Source: a virus. Taken from it: DNA of 30,943 nucleotides. Both the position numbers and the translations under genes were made by a program. Where the stretch lies: positions 1 to 30,943 of IMG/VR virus record IMGVR_UViG_3300028829_000820. One strand, written 5' to 3'. Positions 1-6,786 of this stretch are shown one piece after another. The number at the start of each line of letters is the position of its first letter. Position 1 is the stretch's first letter. The notes beneath the pieces were generated by a model. The model searched no databases. It was not told where the DNA came from and worked only from the letters and a program-made list of their open reading frames with translations.

Positions 1-448
1 AACGACCAGCATCGCCGGAAGTTGAGGAAGCCTTTACTTCTGAACCATTTGTAAGGACAAACGAAGTTCTGTTGTCAATCTTGATGTCTGCGATACGCAG
101 CCAGTCAGGAACATTTTGCATTATGTTCTTTACTTTCTTTACCAAGTTAGCAGCAACACCAAACTTGGTCGCAACAACCAGAACATTCTTGTCGCGGTAG
201 AAAAGCATAAGCCACACAATATATGCGGCTGATACAGTCGAAATACCCAACTGACGGGCTTTCAAGATTACGTTGAAGCGATAGTCCACAAAGTCTTGAA
301 GTAACTCTTCCTGATAAGGATAGAGAGCAAACGGAATAAGACCTTTGCCGGGGTGAGAAATCTTACAGAAGTTGTTGATAAAGTATACTGGGTCTTTACC
401 GCACTTGACGATTTCTTTGACTATGTGGGCTTTTGTTAACCGGGGCAT
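1..448 (-). CDS. Terminase large subunit (gp17-like), N-terminal 149 residues, cut by window edge
   Basis: This is the motor ATPase that packages DNA into the prohead. Only the N-terminal part is present, and the frame runs open off the left edge. Seen: a Q-motif-like YPYQEELL around residues 43-50, then the deviant Walker A segment LKARQLGIST (about 62-71). That segment corresponds to SRQLGKT in T4 gp17, and the arginine and ending differ from a classical P-loop. A hydrophobic strand (NVLVVAT) and a segment ending TNGSEVKASSTSGDAGR follow, matching the layout of the gp17 ATPase domain. Walker B and the nuclease domain lie outside the window. The ATG at 446-448 overlaps the stop of the preceding gene by one base (TAATG), with no strong ribosome site of its own, so coupled translation is likely. 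Family assignment is confident from the motif order. Confidence 0.9.
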   Translation of the reverse strand, partial: MPRLTKAHIVKEIVKCGKDPVYFINNFCKISHPGKGLIPFALYPYQEELLQDFVDYRFNVILKARQLGISTVSAAYIVWLMLFYRDKNVLVVATKFGVAANLVKKVKNIMQNVPDWLRIADIKIDNRTSFVLTNGSEVKASSTSGDAGR

Positions 449-846
449 TACTCAGTAGGCAGTTCGAGGTATGCCTTGAAAGAAGCCTCAATGCTGTCCT
501 TGCTTGGGCCGCGAACTGGATCAACTTCAACACCACCAATAGAGAAGGTCTTATTAGCAGTTACGAAGTATCGCACCTTGGAGGTGTTCTGGGCAAGAAC
601 CTGAACTTCGCCAACAGGAGTTAGTGTAAGAGCCTTGCCGGTTGCGGCGCGGAACTCTTTCTTGATAAAGTTTACGATGTCCTGAATGACTTTGAAACCG
701 TCCATTACTCGGCTATCAACGATGGGGCATCCCTCTTCTCTCTTAAGGCCGATCTCCACTGGGGATCCGTCCTTCATGCGGGCTCCATCGTAACCAAGTT
801 CAGAAACGATGTTTGAGATTGCTCTTACTATTTCAAGAATGTTCAT
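448..846 (-). CDS. Hypothetical protein of 132 aa upstream of the terminase
   Basis: No function is recognised. The frame is open to a TTG at 891, but the ATG at 846 has a good ribosome site (GGAG at 855-858, 8-base spacer), so 846 is the likely start, with a 14-base overlap with the preceding zinc-ribbon gene. The protein is soluble, with no signal peptide or membrane segment. It has a helical N-terminus, a conserved-looking IGLKREEG / DSRVMDGFKV patch in the first half, and TGKALTLTPVGEVQVLAQ followed by SKVRYFV in the second. I have the impression of longer relatives in marine phages with extra residues between these two halves, but cannot verify it. Sitting directly before the terminase with a TAATG junction, it may be a packaging or head-related accessory protein; that is inference from position only. 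Confidence 0.8.
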   Translation of the reverse strand: MNILEIVRAISNIVSELGYDGARMKDGSPVEIGLKREEGCPIVDSRVMDGFKVIQDIVNFIKKEFRAATGKALTLTPVGEVQVLAQNTSKVRYFVTANKTFSIGGVEVDPVRGPSKDSIEASFKAYLELPTE

Positions 847-1225
847 TTTTTGGTCTCCAACCTGATTTCCATCTTTCTTCTCTGCCCTCAACCCACTGAA
901 CGTGACACTTGGTACAACAGTCCCATTTTAGAATGTAAACGTCGTCTTTTGCTGTTCGGCTCTGTCGGTTACAGACAGGACACTTATCTATAAATAAGTT
1001 TCCTCTACTAAATAGTTTTTCAGTTACAAAAAAGCCGTCTTGTTCTACTTTGGTTTCTTTGTCCCAATGTTCTAACTCTTTTTCGTGAAGTTCTTTGGCT
1101 TGCTTCTTAAACTCTTCTTCTTTTTCTTCGTTCCAATGCTTGCGAGGGTTCTCAATACTTTCTTTGCCCCAACGCTTTGAAATGGCTCTTTCAAAGTTTG
1201 CGATTTCGTCAAAGTTCTTTTTCAT
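833..1225 (-). CDS. Zinc-ribbon protein of 130 aa
   Basis: Small charged protein whose first 60 residues are Lys/Glu-rich and probably helical. The C-terminal half holds CPVC (about residues 82-85) and CCTKCH (about 103-108), a typical four-cysteine zinc-ribbon arrangement. It ends in a tryptophan/arginine-rich tail around VEGREERWKSGWRP. Zinc ribbons of this kind usually bind DNA, RNA or protein, but nothing here fixes the partner. The ATG at 1223-1225 forms an ATGA junction with the stop of the upstream coiled-coil gene. The position between the putative lysis genes and the terminase is the only context clue. The zinc-binding fold is likely; the function is unknown. Confidence 0.8.
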   Translation of the reverse strand: MKKNFDEIANFERAISKRWGKESIENPRKHWNEEKEEEFKKQAKELHEKELEHWDKETKVEQDGFFVTEKLFSRGNLFIDKCPVCNRQSRTAKDDVYILKWDCCTKCHVQWVEGREERWKSGWRPKNEHS

Positions 1226-1680
1226 GGCCTGCTCAATAAGTTATCAATAGCATAAGCACTTGCGAACCCAACGGCAACCCCTCCAAGCACAGAACCTGTA
1301 ACAATAAGTGGAATATTGAGCTTCTTTTGCTTTGAGATGATGCCTCTCAACTCTTCTATTTCTTTATCTCGGGTCTCAACGCCTACGTTATACTTATCTT
1401 GTAACACGTCCAGAGAGATTTGCAAGTTTTGAACTTCAAGAGCGTGCTGAGCCTTCAACTTTTCCGTCTCCAACTCGTGCTTGATTTCAAACTCTTTTCC
1501 AAGAAACTCTTTCCAAGTCACAACCTTTCCAATAGCAAAGTCGTCAAAACAGGTTGCTCGGAAAGGTGCTCGCTCGCCTTTGTCTAAAAAGGTAAACTGC
1601 CCTTGGTCGGCAGCCGATGCTTCTGTGGGCCAAACAAGGAACAGGGCCATAAGAAGGCCCTTCAATAAGTTACTCAACAT
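1222..1680 (-). CDS. Signal-peptide, coiled-coil, C-terminal membrane protein (152 aa), possible lysis/spanin partner
   Basis: The chosen ATG at 1680 gives an N-terminus MLSNLLKGLLMALFLV ending WPTEASA, a good type I signal peptide with an AxA-like cleavage site around residues 21-23. An upstream TTG at 1704 would bury this signal. After the signal comes a short segment with LDKGERAPF, then a long charged coiled coil (about residues 65-115), then a glycine-rich membrane segment (LIVTGSVLGGVAVGFASAYAI). It overlaps the preceding gene by 11 bases. The next gene upstream encodes an inner-membrane coiled-coil protein, so the pair resembles a two-component spanin in layout. However, a C-terminal membrane anchor instead of a lipobox is atypical for an outer spanin. 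Envelope location is well supported; a lysis role is inference. Confidence 0.65.
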   Translation of the reverse strand: MLSNLLKGLLMALFLVWPTEASAADQGQFTFLDKGERAPFRATCFDDFAIGKVVTWKEFLGKEFEIKHELETEKLKAQHALEVQNLQISLDVLQDKYNVGVETRDKEIEELRGIISKQKKLNIPLIVTGSVLGGVAVGFASAYAIDNLLSRP

Positions 1681-2035
1681 ACTCAAATCCAAACTCGTCT
1701 TCAATGATGGCTCTTAGTTCTTCTGGCTTGTTCTTTCTGATGCGTGCTATTTCGCCTTGACGCTTGTCTCGCTCGCGTTCCAACTGCTCAATACGACGCA
1801 GGTATTGCTTCTCCAAGGAAGCAACAACCCTTTCGTAAGCCTCTAATGCTTCGTCTCTTTCTTCCAACTCTCGCTTGTGTGCTTTTTCAAGAAGGTCTTT
1901 TTCTTCTTTGTATCTCGCATCAGCGATTGCTATAACGTCTTCCAGAGAGTTATTGTGGTAGAGCCAACCACTAGCAAAAGAGAAACCCAGAAGGACAAGT
2001 AAAATGTCCTTCCAGTATTTCTTGATGAGGTCCAT
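1670..2035 (-). CDS. N-anchored coiled-coil membrane protein (121 aa), inner-spanin-like
   Basis: It has one membrane segment near the N-terminus (ILLVLLGFSFASGWLY, about residues 11-26) followed by an almost uninterrupted charged coiled coil (about 40-105, rich in Glu, Lys, Arg and Leu). This is the architecture of inner-membrane spanins of the Rz type, which bridge the periplasm in Gram-negative hosts. The ATG at 2033-2035 overlaps the stop of the holin-like gene (TGATG); a TTG one codon earlier is possible but unnecessary. AAGGG lies five bases before the ATG. The downstream gene encodes an exported coiled-coil protein. No sequence motif proves the assignment, since coiled coils with one anchor occur in other proteins too. 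Confidence 0.6.
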   Translation of the reverse strand: MDLIKKYWKDILLVLLGFSFASGWLYHNNSLEDVIAIADARYKEEKDLLEKAHKRELEERDEALEAYERVVASLEKQYLRRIEQLERERDKRQGEIARIRKNKPEELRAIIEDEFGFEYVE

Positions 2036-2229
2036 CAATCAAGGCCCTTCAACTTGGCGATAGCGTCAATAACAGACTGTCCACCAAGGTAAAGAGCAGA
2101 AATGACTACCCAATCGGCGCTGTCCACTGTCCCAGCAGCAGCCAAGCCAGTTGCTGTTAGCCACACAAGAAGCTTGCGTGATAGGACCTTTTCAAGTCCC
2201 TTATCTACTAATCCTTTTACTCTGCTCAT
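2035..2229 (-). CDS. Holin-like small membrane protein (64 aa)
   Basis: A 64-residue protein with a basic amphipathic N-terminus and two hydrophobic stretches: LLVWLTATGLAAAG (about 21-34) and WVVISALYLGGQSVI (about 40-54), separated by a short acidic turn (VDSAD). Size, charge distribution and position ahead of spanin-like genes fit a phage holin, the pore-former that times lysis. Holins are too diverse to prove by eye, and no lysozyme or amidase is present in the window. It has one of the clearest ribosome sites here: AGGAG at 2236-2240, six bases before the ATG. The junction to the next gene is TGATG, so the two are probably co-translated. Confidence 0.55.
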   Translation of the reverse strand: MSRVKGLVDKGLEKVLSRKLLVWLTATGLAAAGTVDSADWVVISALYLGGQSVIDAIAKLKGLD

Positions 2230-2249
2230 AATGAACTCCTTTATCTTAA

Positions 2250-5200
2250 TTAGTCTTCTCTGACGTAAGCAAACCCATCTTTTTTGCCGATTTCAATGGT
2301 AATGTCGGCTACATCCTTCAAAGCGTCAAGGTGAGAAATAAGGAAAATAGTCTTGAACTTCTCTTTGACCATTTCCAGCATTTGAGTAAATGCTACGAGG
2401 TGCGTTTCATCAAGTGCTGTTCCCGGTTCATCCAACACGCAGATGTCCGATTTCGGCAAGTTAGATACGGCGAGAAGAGAAAGACGAATAGCCATAGCAG
2501 CCATTGTCTTTTCCGCACCTGACGCCATAGAAAGCGGTCTTGGGTCGTGGTTGGGATGCTTGATAAAGATTTCCAACTTGCGACCGGCTTCCTCAAAGAA
2601 CACTTCAAAGTCCACAAGGTTCGCAAGTATCTTTGCGATTTCCTCGTTGATAATCGGAAGGCTCTTCTTGATAATGTCGTAAGCAATACCATTAGAATGC
2701 ATACAACGCATGTATAGGTCGTAAGCAGCGAACTCTTGACGAAGGTTTGCTTGCTCTTCTTCCTGCTCTCTTAGTGTTTCTAGTTTTTGCTCTGAGGATC
2801 CGATTGATCTTTGGAGAGTGTTACTTTCAGAGTTACATCCTGCGATCTCTCGCTCCTTAGATAGTAGGTCGGCAGAAGCGGTATCTCTGGCCAAAACCAA
2901 CTTTTCAAGGTTCTCAATAGCCTCTTTATTGTCTTCATAGGTCTTTTCCTTTGCCTCAAAGTCAAGTATGTCTTGCTTATAATGAGTAATGTTATTCTTC
3001 TCTCGCTCACTTGCGAGTTCCAACTTGGAAGTGTTCTTTTGAAGGCGACGCAACTTCTCGTAAATGGAGTTGTGCTTTTCAATGCTGTCGCTAATGTTTA
3101 GGGCAGCAAGTTCTTCACGGTCGTTCTGTAGGGCAGCAAGGTCGTCAAGCAGTGCCTTCTCTTCACCAACACCATCAACGGCGTCTTTAATGAACATGCA
3201 AGAAGGAAAGCTGTCGCCACAAGGAACCTTGGTTAGAAGCTCCTTCTTCTTATTGACCTGTGTAATGCGGTCTTCCAGATTGCTTATCTGGCGAAGAAGA
3301 ATAGAAAATTGCTTTTCCTTCTGGTTTAGATCTTCTAGGTCGAAGTTGTTTAAGAACTCCTTCATCTTCTTTACAAGACCCTTATTTTGCCTTACCTCTT
3401 CGTCATTGGATACAACAAGTGCCTCGGCTGCCTTCAACTGCTCTCGCAGGGAAGTCAAGTCACGCTTTACTTTCTTAATGTTGATGGGCTCTGACGGAGC
3501 AGAAGAAATCTTTTCGTCCAACTTGGAGATTTCAAGTCTTAGGGCGTCGGCTTCTTCGCCAAGGTTTCGGCACTCGGCTGTCTTCAAGATAAGTGTCTTC
3601 TCGGCTTCGTAAAGGACCTTCTCAGCCGCTTTTATTTCTTCTTCAAAGTCTCGGCCGCCCATACGACGCAAGGCTCCCTTGAGGTCAGAACAGGCTTCCT
3701 TGGCCAACTTGAACTTCTTTTCAAAAATCTCCAAGTCCAAGAACTTGGCCAAAATCTCCTTACGCTTGGTTGAGCCCTCACGAATAAACGATAGGCTATC
3801 CAACTGACTGGACATAGAAGTGTTTAGAAAGTCTTCAATGGTCCCGAATACACGACGAATGTTCTTATCTGTATCGTTTCTGGTTAGACCGTTGAGGCTT
3901 TCTACTTCTCCAGTTGTAAGATTCATACGCTCAAAGTTTAGGTCAACGCGGGCTTCTGTTGTAACCTCACCCTTCAACTTCTTTTGGTATTTCTCTGCTT
4001 CTCTCTCAACTGTATAAATGTGGTCGTCAATAATGATTTCAACTTTACCAGTTGCCCTGTCGCAGTTCTGGTTGATAACATTTAGGTTCTTACGCTCGTT
4101 TTTTGAAGTTGTGTTGTAGAGAGTAAAAAGAAGGCTATCAACAATACTGGACTTGCCTGAGAAGTTCTTTCCAAAAATACCAACAATACCGTTCATACGG
4201 TCAAGGTTCAAGTGATTGTCTGTTCCGTAGTTGAACAAGTTGTCCCACCACAGGTTCTTGATGTTCCAGTTGATGTTTCTGGATACTTCTTCATTCTCCT
4301 CAACAATAGAAGTGTATTTTCTGTTGAGTTCATAGATTTTTTGTAGAAGTTCTTCTGTTATCTCGTAGTCTTTTAGATACTCTTTGATAAGAGCCTCAAC
4401 AACTGCGACATCGCGAAGGTCCTCTCGCTCCAAGTCAGGAGTGAAGCGTTCAATATCGCCACGCTGACCAGCAGAGCGGTTCAGGAATGTAATGCTTTCA
4501 GGTTTAAAACGCTGGCGTGCTACATCCATAGCCTTGTGCATTTGCTGAACTGAGAGGTTATTTTGCGACATAAGACGAAGGCGAGCACCCTTTGGAGCGT
4601 CAAAACCCTTCGGCATACGGCCTGTCTTTGTGAGAGGAATGGTAATAAAAGGCGTAGGGTTGTCCAAGATGTGATGGTCGCAAGTAAAGTCATCTTTACT
4701 CTGGATGTCCCATAGTAAATAACCCTTGTCTGGTGTCTCGCCAAAGTTCTGCTGAATAGTTGAGCCGGGGTATCGGATCTTGCCGGCCTTATCCAAAATC
4801 TGATTGGTCTTGTGAATGTCGCCAAGCAGAGCATAATCAAAAGGCTCAAAGATAGAAAGCGTATGATCGCCCTCTTCCATTGTCCAGCCAATGTCGGTCT
4901 TGACGCCTGAGATGGCCCCGTGGTAAAGGGCAATGTTAATCTTGTCCTTGTCCGTTGGTAAAATCCAGTTGTCTTCGTCAAAGACTGAAAGCACATTTAG
5001 GCAAATGTCTTCTGAAATAATGGTCTCACCAGCATCTTTCAGAAGGTGAATGTCTGGGTGTTGTAGAGCATTTACGATAGGCGTAATGGCGTCCTGACGG
5101 TTGCCGTTCTTCAAGTTTCCATCGTGGTTTCCAAGAATAACATAAGTCGGTGCGATGTTCGCAAGCCCAGACAAAAACTCGGCAGCCAACTGGAAGTATT

Positions 5201-5363
5201 CTGGTGAAAGTTGTGTTTTCGTGTGAGCAATGTCTCCACAGTGGATAATCGCATCAACTTTCTGCTCTTTTAGTTTTTCAAAAAGTTGGCCAAATACGGC
5301 CCGGTATTCGCGATGATACTTGTAGTTTCGGATATGAGTATCACCGATGTGTGCTAAACGCAT
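2250..5363 (-). CDS. Fused Mre11-Rad50 (SbcD-SbcC, T4 gp47-gp46) recombination nuclease-ATPase, 1037 aa
   Basis: One polypeptide carries both subunits of the end-processing nuclease complex. Residues 1-250 are the calcineurin-like Mre11/SbcD part: GDTH (D8, H10), HCGDIAH (D44), GNHD (N79, H80), YHGAISG (H148) and GDIH (D182, H184) supply the metal ligands. About residue 390 starts the Rad50/SbcC part: Walker A GKNFSGKSS (398-406), a long coiled coil broken by a hook region with two cysteines (C715, C722), the ABC signature SGAEKTM (948-954), Walker B ICVLDEP with D-loop (974-985), and the H-loop FLISH (1007-1011). All catalytic motifs look intact. Known role of the family: resection of double-strand breaks and recombination-dependent replication. 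In T4 and in E. coli these are two genes. A dedicated promoter and hairpin lie immediately upstream. Confidence 0.95.
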   Translation of the reverse strand: MRLAHIGDTHIRNYKYHREYRAVFGQLFEKLKEQKVDAIIHCGDIAHTKTQLSPEYFQLAAEFLSGLANIAPTYVILGNHDGNLKNGNRQDAITPIVNALQHPDIHLLKDAGETIISEDICLNVLSVFDEDNWILPTDKDKINIALYHGAISGVKTDIGWTMEEGDHTLSIFEPFDYALLGDIHKTNQILDKAGKIRYPGSTIQQNFGETPDKGYLLWDIQSKDDFTCDHHILDNPTPFITIPLTKTGRMPKGFDAPKGARLRLMSQNNLSVQQMHKAMDVARQRFKPESITFLNRSAGQRGDIERFTPDLEREDLRDVAVVEALIKEYLKDYEITEELLQKIYELNRKYTSIVEENEEVSRNINWNIKNLWWDNLFNYGTDNHLNLDRMNGIVGIFGKNFSGKSSIVDSLLFTLYNTTSKNERKNLNVINQNCDRATGKVEIIIDDHIYTVEREAEKYQKKLKGEVTTEARVDLNFERMNLTTGEVESLNGLTRNDTDKNIRRVFGTIEDFLNTSMSSQLDSLSFIREGSTKRKEILAKFLDLEIFEKKFKLAKEACSDLKGALRRMGGRDFEEEIKAAEKVLYEAEKTLILKTAECRNLGEEADALRLEISKLDEKISSAPSEPINIKKVKRDLTSLREQLKAAEALVVSNDEEVRQNKGLVKKMKEFLNNFDLEDLNQKEKQFSILLRQISNLEDRITQVNKKKELLTKVPCGDSFPSCMFIKDAVDGVGEEKALLDDLAALQNDREELAALNISDSIEKHNSIYEKLRRLQKNTSKLELASEREKNNITHYKQDILDFEAKEKTYEDNKEAIENLEKLVLARDTASADLLSKEREIAGCNSESNTLQRSIGSSEQKLETLREQEEEQANLRQEFAAYDLYMRCMHSNGIAYDIIKKSLPIINEEIAKILANLVDFEVFFEEAGRKLEIFIKHPNHDPRPLSMASGAEKTMAAMAIRLSLLAVSNLPKSDICVLDEPGTALDETHLVAFTQMLEMVKEKFKTIFLISHLDALKDVADITIEIGKKDGFAYVRED

Positions 5364-5364
5364 A

Positions 5365-5403
5365 CACCCTCCTCACAACTATAATAACATTGTGAGGAGG
5401 GTG
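5365..5403 (-). promoter_or_regulatory. Perfect 14-bp inverted repeat enclosing the ribosome site of the Mre11-Rad50 gene
   Basis: Plus-strand arms CACCCTCCTCACAA (5365-5378) and TTGTGAGGAGGGTG (5390-5403) are exact reverse complements separated by 11 bases. In minus-strand RNA the 3' arm contains GAGGAGGG and ends one base before the ATG at 5363 (only position 5364 lies between), so folding would hide the Shine-Dalgarno site. The 5' arm, with CCUCCUCAC, resembles the 3' end of 16S rRNA. No U-run follows the stem in the minus direction, so it is not a normal terminator. It may act as an RNA switch, as an operator, or both. Confidence 0.8.
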
Positions 5404-5409
5404 AGTCAA
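5381..5409 (-). promoter_or_regulatory. Predicted sigma70-type promoter for the Mre11-Rad50 gene
   Basis: On the minus strand, TTGACT (5409-5404) is followed after exactly 17 bases by TATTAT (5386-5381). These match the -35 and -10 consensus in five of six positions each, with ideal spacing. The start point would fall near 5374, giving a leader of about eleven bases that begins at the ribosome site. The -35 to -10 spacer contains one arm of the 14-bp inverted repeat. Prediction from consensus only. Confidence 0.65.
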
Positions 5410-5424
5410 GGTTTTTTATACTTG

Positions 5425-5841
5425 TTATCGCTTCTTAGCCATCTTGGTTAGAGTAGCGTAGTAAATGCTCTTACCTTCTTTTTCGCCATACTGGTCAATG
5501 AAGTCCTTCATAGGAACCTTCTTTTCAAGGTCGGTTAGGGACTCTTTTTCGCCGGGAGTAAGCTTACGCTCTTCCACCTCTTCTTCTTCCATTAGTTCGC
5601 CAGAGACGAGGAAGTAGTCGCGAGCCTTGTTTAGATAGTCGGCAGCGATGGTTACCTTGCTCATCCACCAAGCAGGAAGCTCACCTTGATGATGTTGTAG
5701 GCCAGCAAGAATCTCGTGTGCATCTTCCATAGCGGTCTTCAACTTTCTAACGGCGGAAGGCAGGTCGTCGTGACCGTCTTCCATTATTCTTTCTAGCTCT
5801 TCTTTAATGATAGACTGAAGTTGTGACTTGGTGATTTTCAT
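5425..5841 (-). CDS. 138-aa protein with N-terminal KITKSQL-type amphipathic peptide and C-terminal YYAT motif
   Basis: No enzymatic function is recognised. Three blocks are visible. The N-terminus MKITKSQLQSIIKEEL (1-16) is an amphipathic basic/acidic helix; I recall similar N-termini on many otherwise unrelated proteins of marine T4-like phages. A middle block around LPAWWMSKVTIAADYL (55-70) is preceded by a predicted helix, and a Glu-rich linker follows at 82-92. The C-terminal block has DQYGEKEGKSIYYAT followed by KMAKK. The ATG at 5841 is preceded by GAGG with a seven-base spacer, and 15 bases separate it from the primase stop. The gene is followed by the promoter/hairpin region. It could be an internal virion protein sorted by its N-terminal peptide or a replication accessory; both are guesses. 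Confidence 0.75.
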   Translation of the reverse strand: MKITKSQLQSIIKEELERIMEDGHDDLPSAVRKLKTAMEDAHEILAGLQHHQGELPAWWMSKVTIAADYLNKARDYFLVSGELMEEEEVEERKLTPGEKESLTDLEKKVPMKDFIDQYGEKEGKSIYYATLTKMAKKR

Positions 5842-5856
5842 TTTATCCTCTTATCC

Positions 5857-6786
5857 TCAAAATGAGAACATTTCACTCAATAAATAGTTACTTGATGGGA
5901 TAAAAGTCGCTGATTTCTGCCTTTCAAGGAAAATGTCCAAACTCATTTCGCCAACATCTTCAAAACCGTCTGTGCTAATAAGGTAGGCATTCACGCCATA
6001 TGACAAAAGGTTCTTGATAATGCGGTTAGTTTTCTTTTTTGCGTCTCCGTCCAACGCAAGGTAAACCGGCTGGTTGTTTTCAATAATGGCTTGGAATAGA
6101 CTTGTGTCTTCGTAAAGCGTTGAGCCCAATAGCGGAACTGCGTTTGTGGCTTTGATAGCATCAAAAACCCCCTCAACAATAGTTACCGGTTTATCCCAGT
6201 CCATGTATAGTTCGTTGAAAATAATGTCTTTGGAAACAGGAGGGTTCTTGTAACGCATCCAGTCGTCCCTATAAGACCTCGCTATAAAATAGTTGACCCT
6301 ACCCTTCGCAGAGAAGGAAGGTATTATAACTCGGCCACCGTAGGCCCCAGAACGGCAGAAACCAATCTTCCACTTGAGGATGTCTTGGTCCGTCAAGCCC
6401 CGACCATAAAGATACTGGATGGCGGTTCGGCTTTCTTTGTCCCAGCCTCCACTTGTTAGGGTCTCAAACTCTTCTGGTAGAGGCACAACTTGTTCGTGAA
6501 TAATCGGAGCAACATCCATAAACAGTCTTTCAAACTGAGTGATTTCAATTTGTCCTGTTATCTCACGCCATTCCTGACGGAGTTCGTAAGAGCCCCACAA
6601 CTTTACAAGACGGCCAATGTCGCGGCCTGCTGTATCGCAGGTCCAGCACTTCCAGAAGTTCTTTTCAAAGTTTAGGGACAACTTCTTTTTGTGGTGGTTA
6701 CAAAAAGGGCAATGGAATAGATGTTCGTTTCTAGACCTGTAGCCATCGCCCAAAACATCTCTTACGACTTGGATTCGTTCTCGCAT
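5857..6786 (-). CDS. DnaG-type DNA primase (T4 gp61-like), zinc ribbon plus TOPRIM, 309 aa
   Basis: Makes RNA primers for lagging-strand synthesis. N-terminal zinc-binding domain: CPFC (about 26-29) and CWTC (about 47-50), with the intervening KKLSLNFEKNFWKCW typical of CHC2-type fingers. The catalytic TOPRIM fold is seen in VTIVEGVFDAIKA (glutamate in VEG, about 200-212) and YLALDGDAKKK (DGD acid pair, about 242-252). The region between (about 110-195, with KWKIGFCRSG and GGRVIIPSF) matches the primase core layout. At 309 residues it is compact, near T4 gp61 in size, and lacks a fused helicase; no helicase is visible in the window. The ATG at 6784-6786 lies inside the end of the resolvase gene (25-base overlap), so translation is probably coupled. 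Confidence 0.9.
   Translation of the reverse strand: MRERIQVVRDVLGDGYRSRNEHLFHCPFCNHHKKKLSLNFEKNFWKCWTCDTAGRDIGRLVKLWGSYELRQEWREITGQIEITQFERLFMDVAPIIHEQVVPLPEEFETLTSGGWDKESRTAIQYLYGRGLTDQDILKWKIGFCRSGAYGGRVIIPSFSAKGRVNYFIARSYRDDWMRYKNPPVSKDIIFNELYMDWDKPVTIVEGVFDAIKATNAVPLLGSTLYEDTSLFQAIIENNQPVYLALDGDAKKKTNRIIKNLLSYGVNAYLISTDGFEDVGEMSLDIFLERQKSATFIPSSNYLLSEMFSF

Noticed and set aside
847-891. TTG start at 891 for the 132-aa gene
   Set aside because: The ATG at 846 has GGAG eight bases upstream, while the TTG would give a 59-base overlap and no ribosome site.
1681-1704. TTG start at 1704 for the signal-peptide protein
   Set aside because: It would add eight polar residues ahead of an otherwise normal signal peptide that begins at the ATG at 1680.
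433-1935. Plus-strand open frames in the left part (for example 433-624, 1481-1717, 1744-1935)
   Set aside because: They lie antisense to well-supported minus-strand genes, have low-complexity translations and no ribosome sites or recognisable motifs.
3064-3612. 182-codon plus-strand open frame opposite the Rad50 coiled coil
   Set aside because: Ser/Arg/Phe-rich mirror of Glu/Lys/Leu codons, typical of the antisense of a coiled coil; no independent support.
5404-5424. The T-run after the 14-bp dyad as a plus-strand intrinsic terminator
   Set aside because: No plus-strand gene is present to terminate, and the T-run is about eight bases from the stem; in the minus direction no U-run follows the stem.
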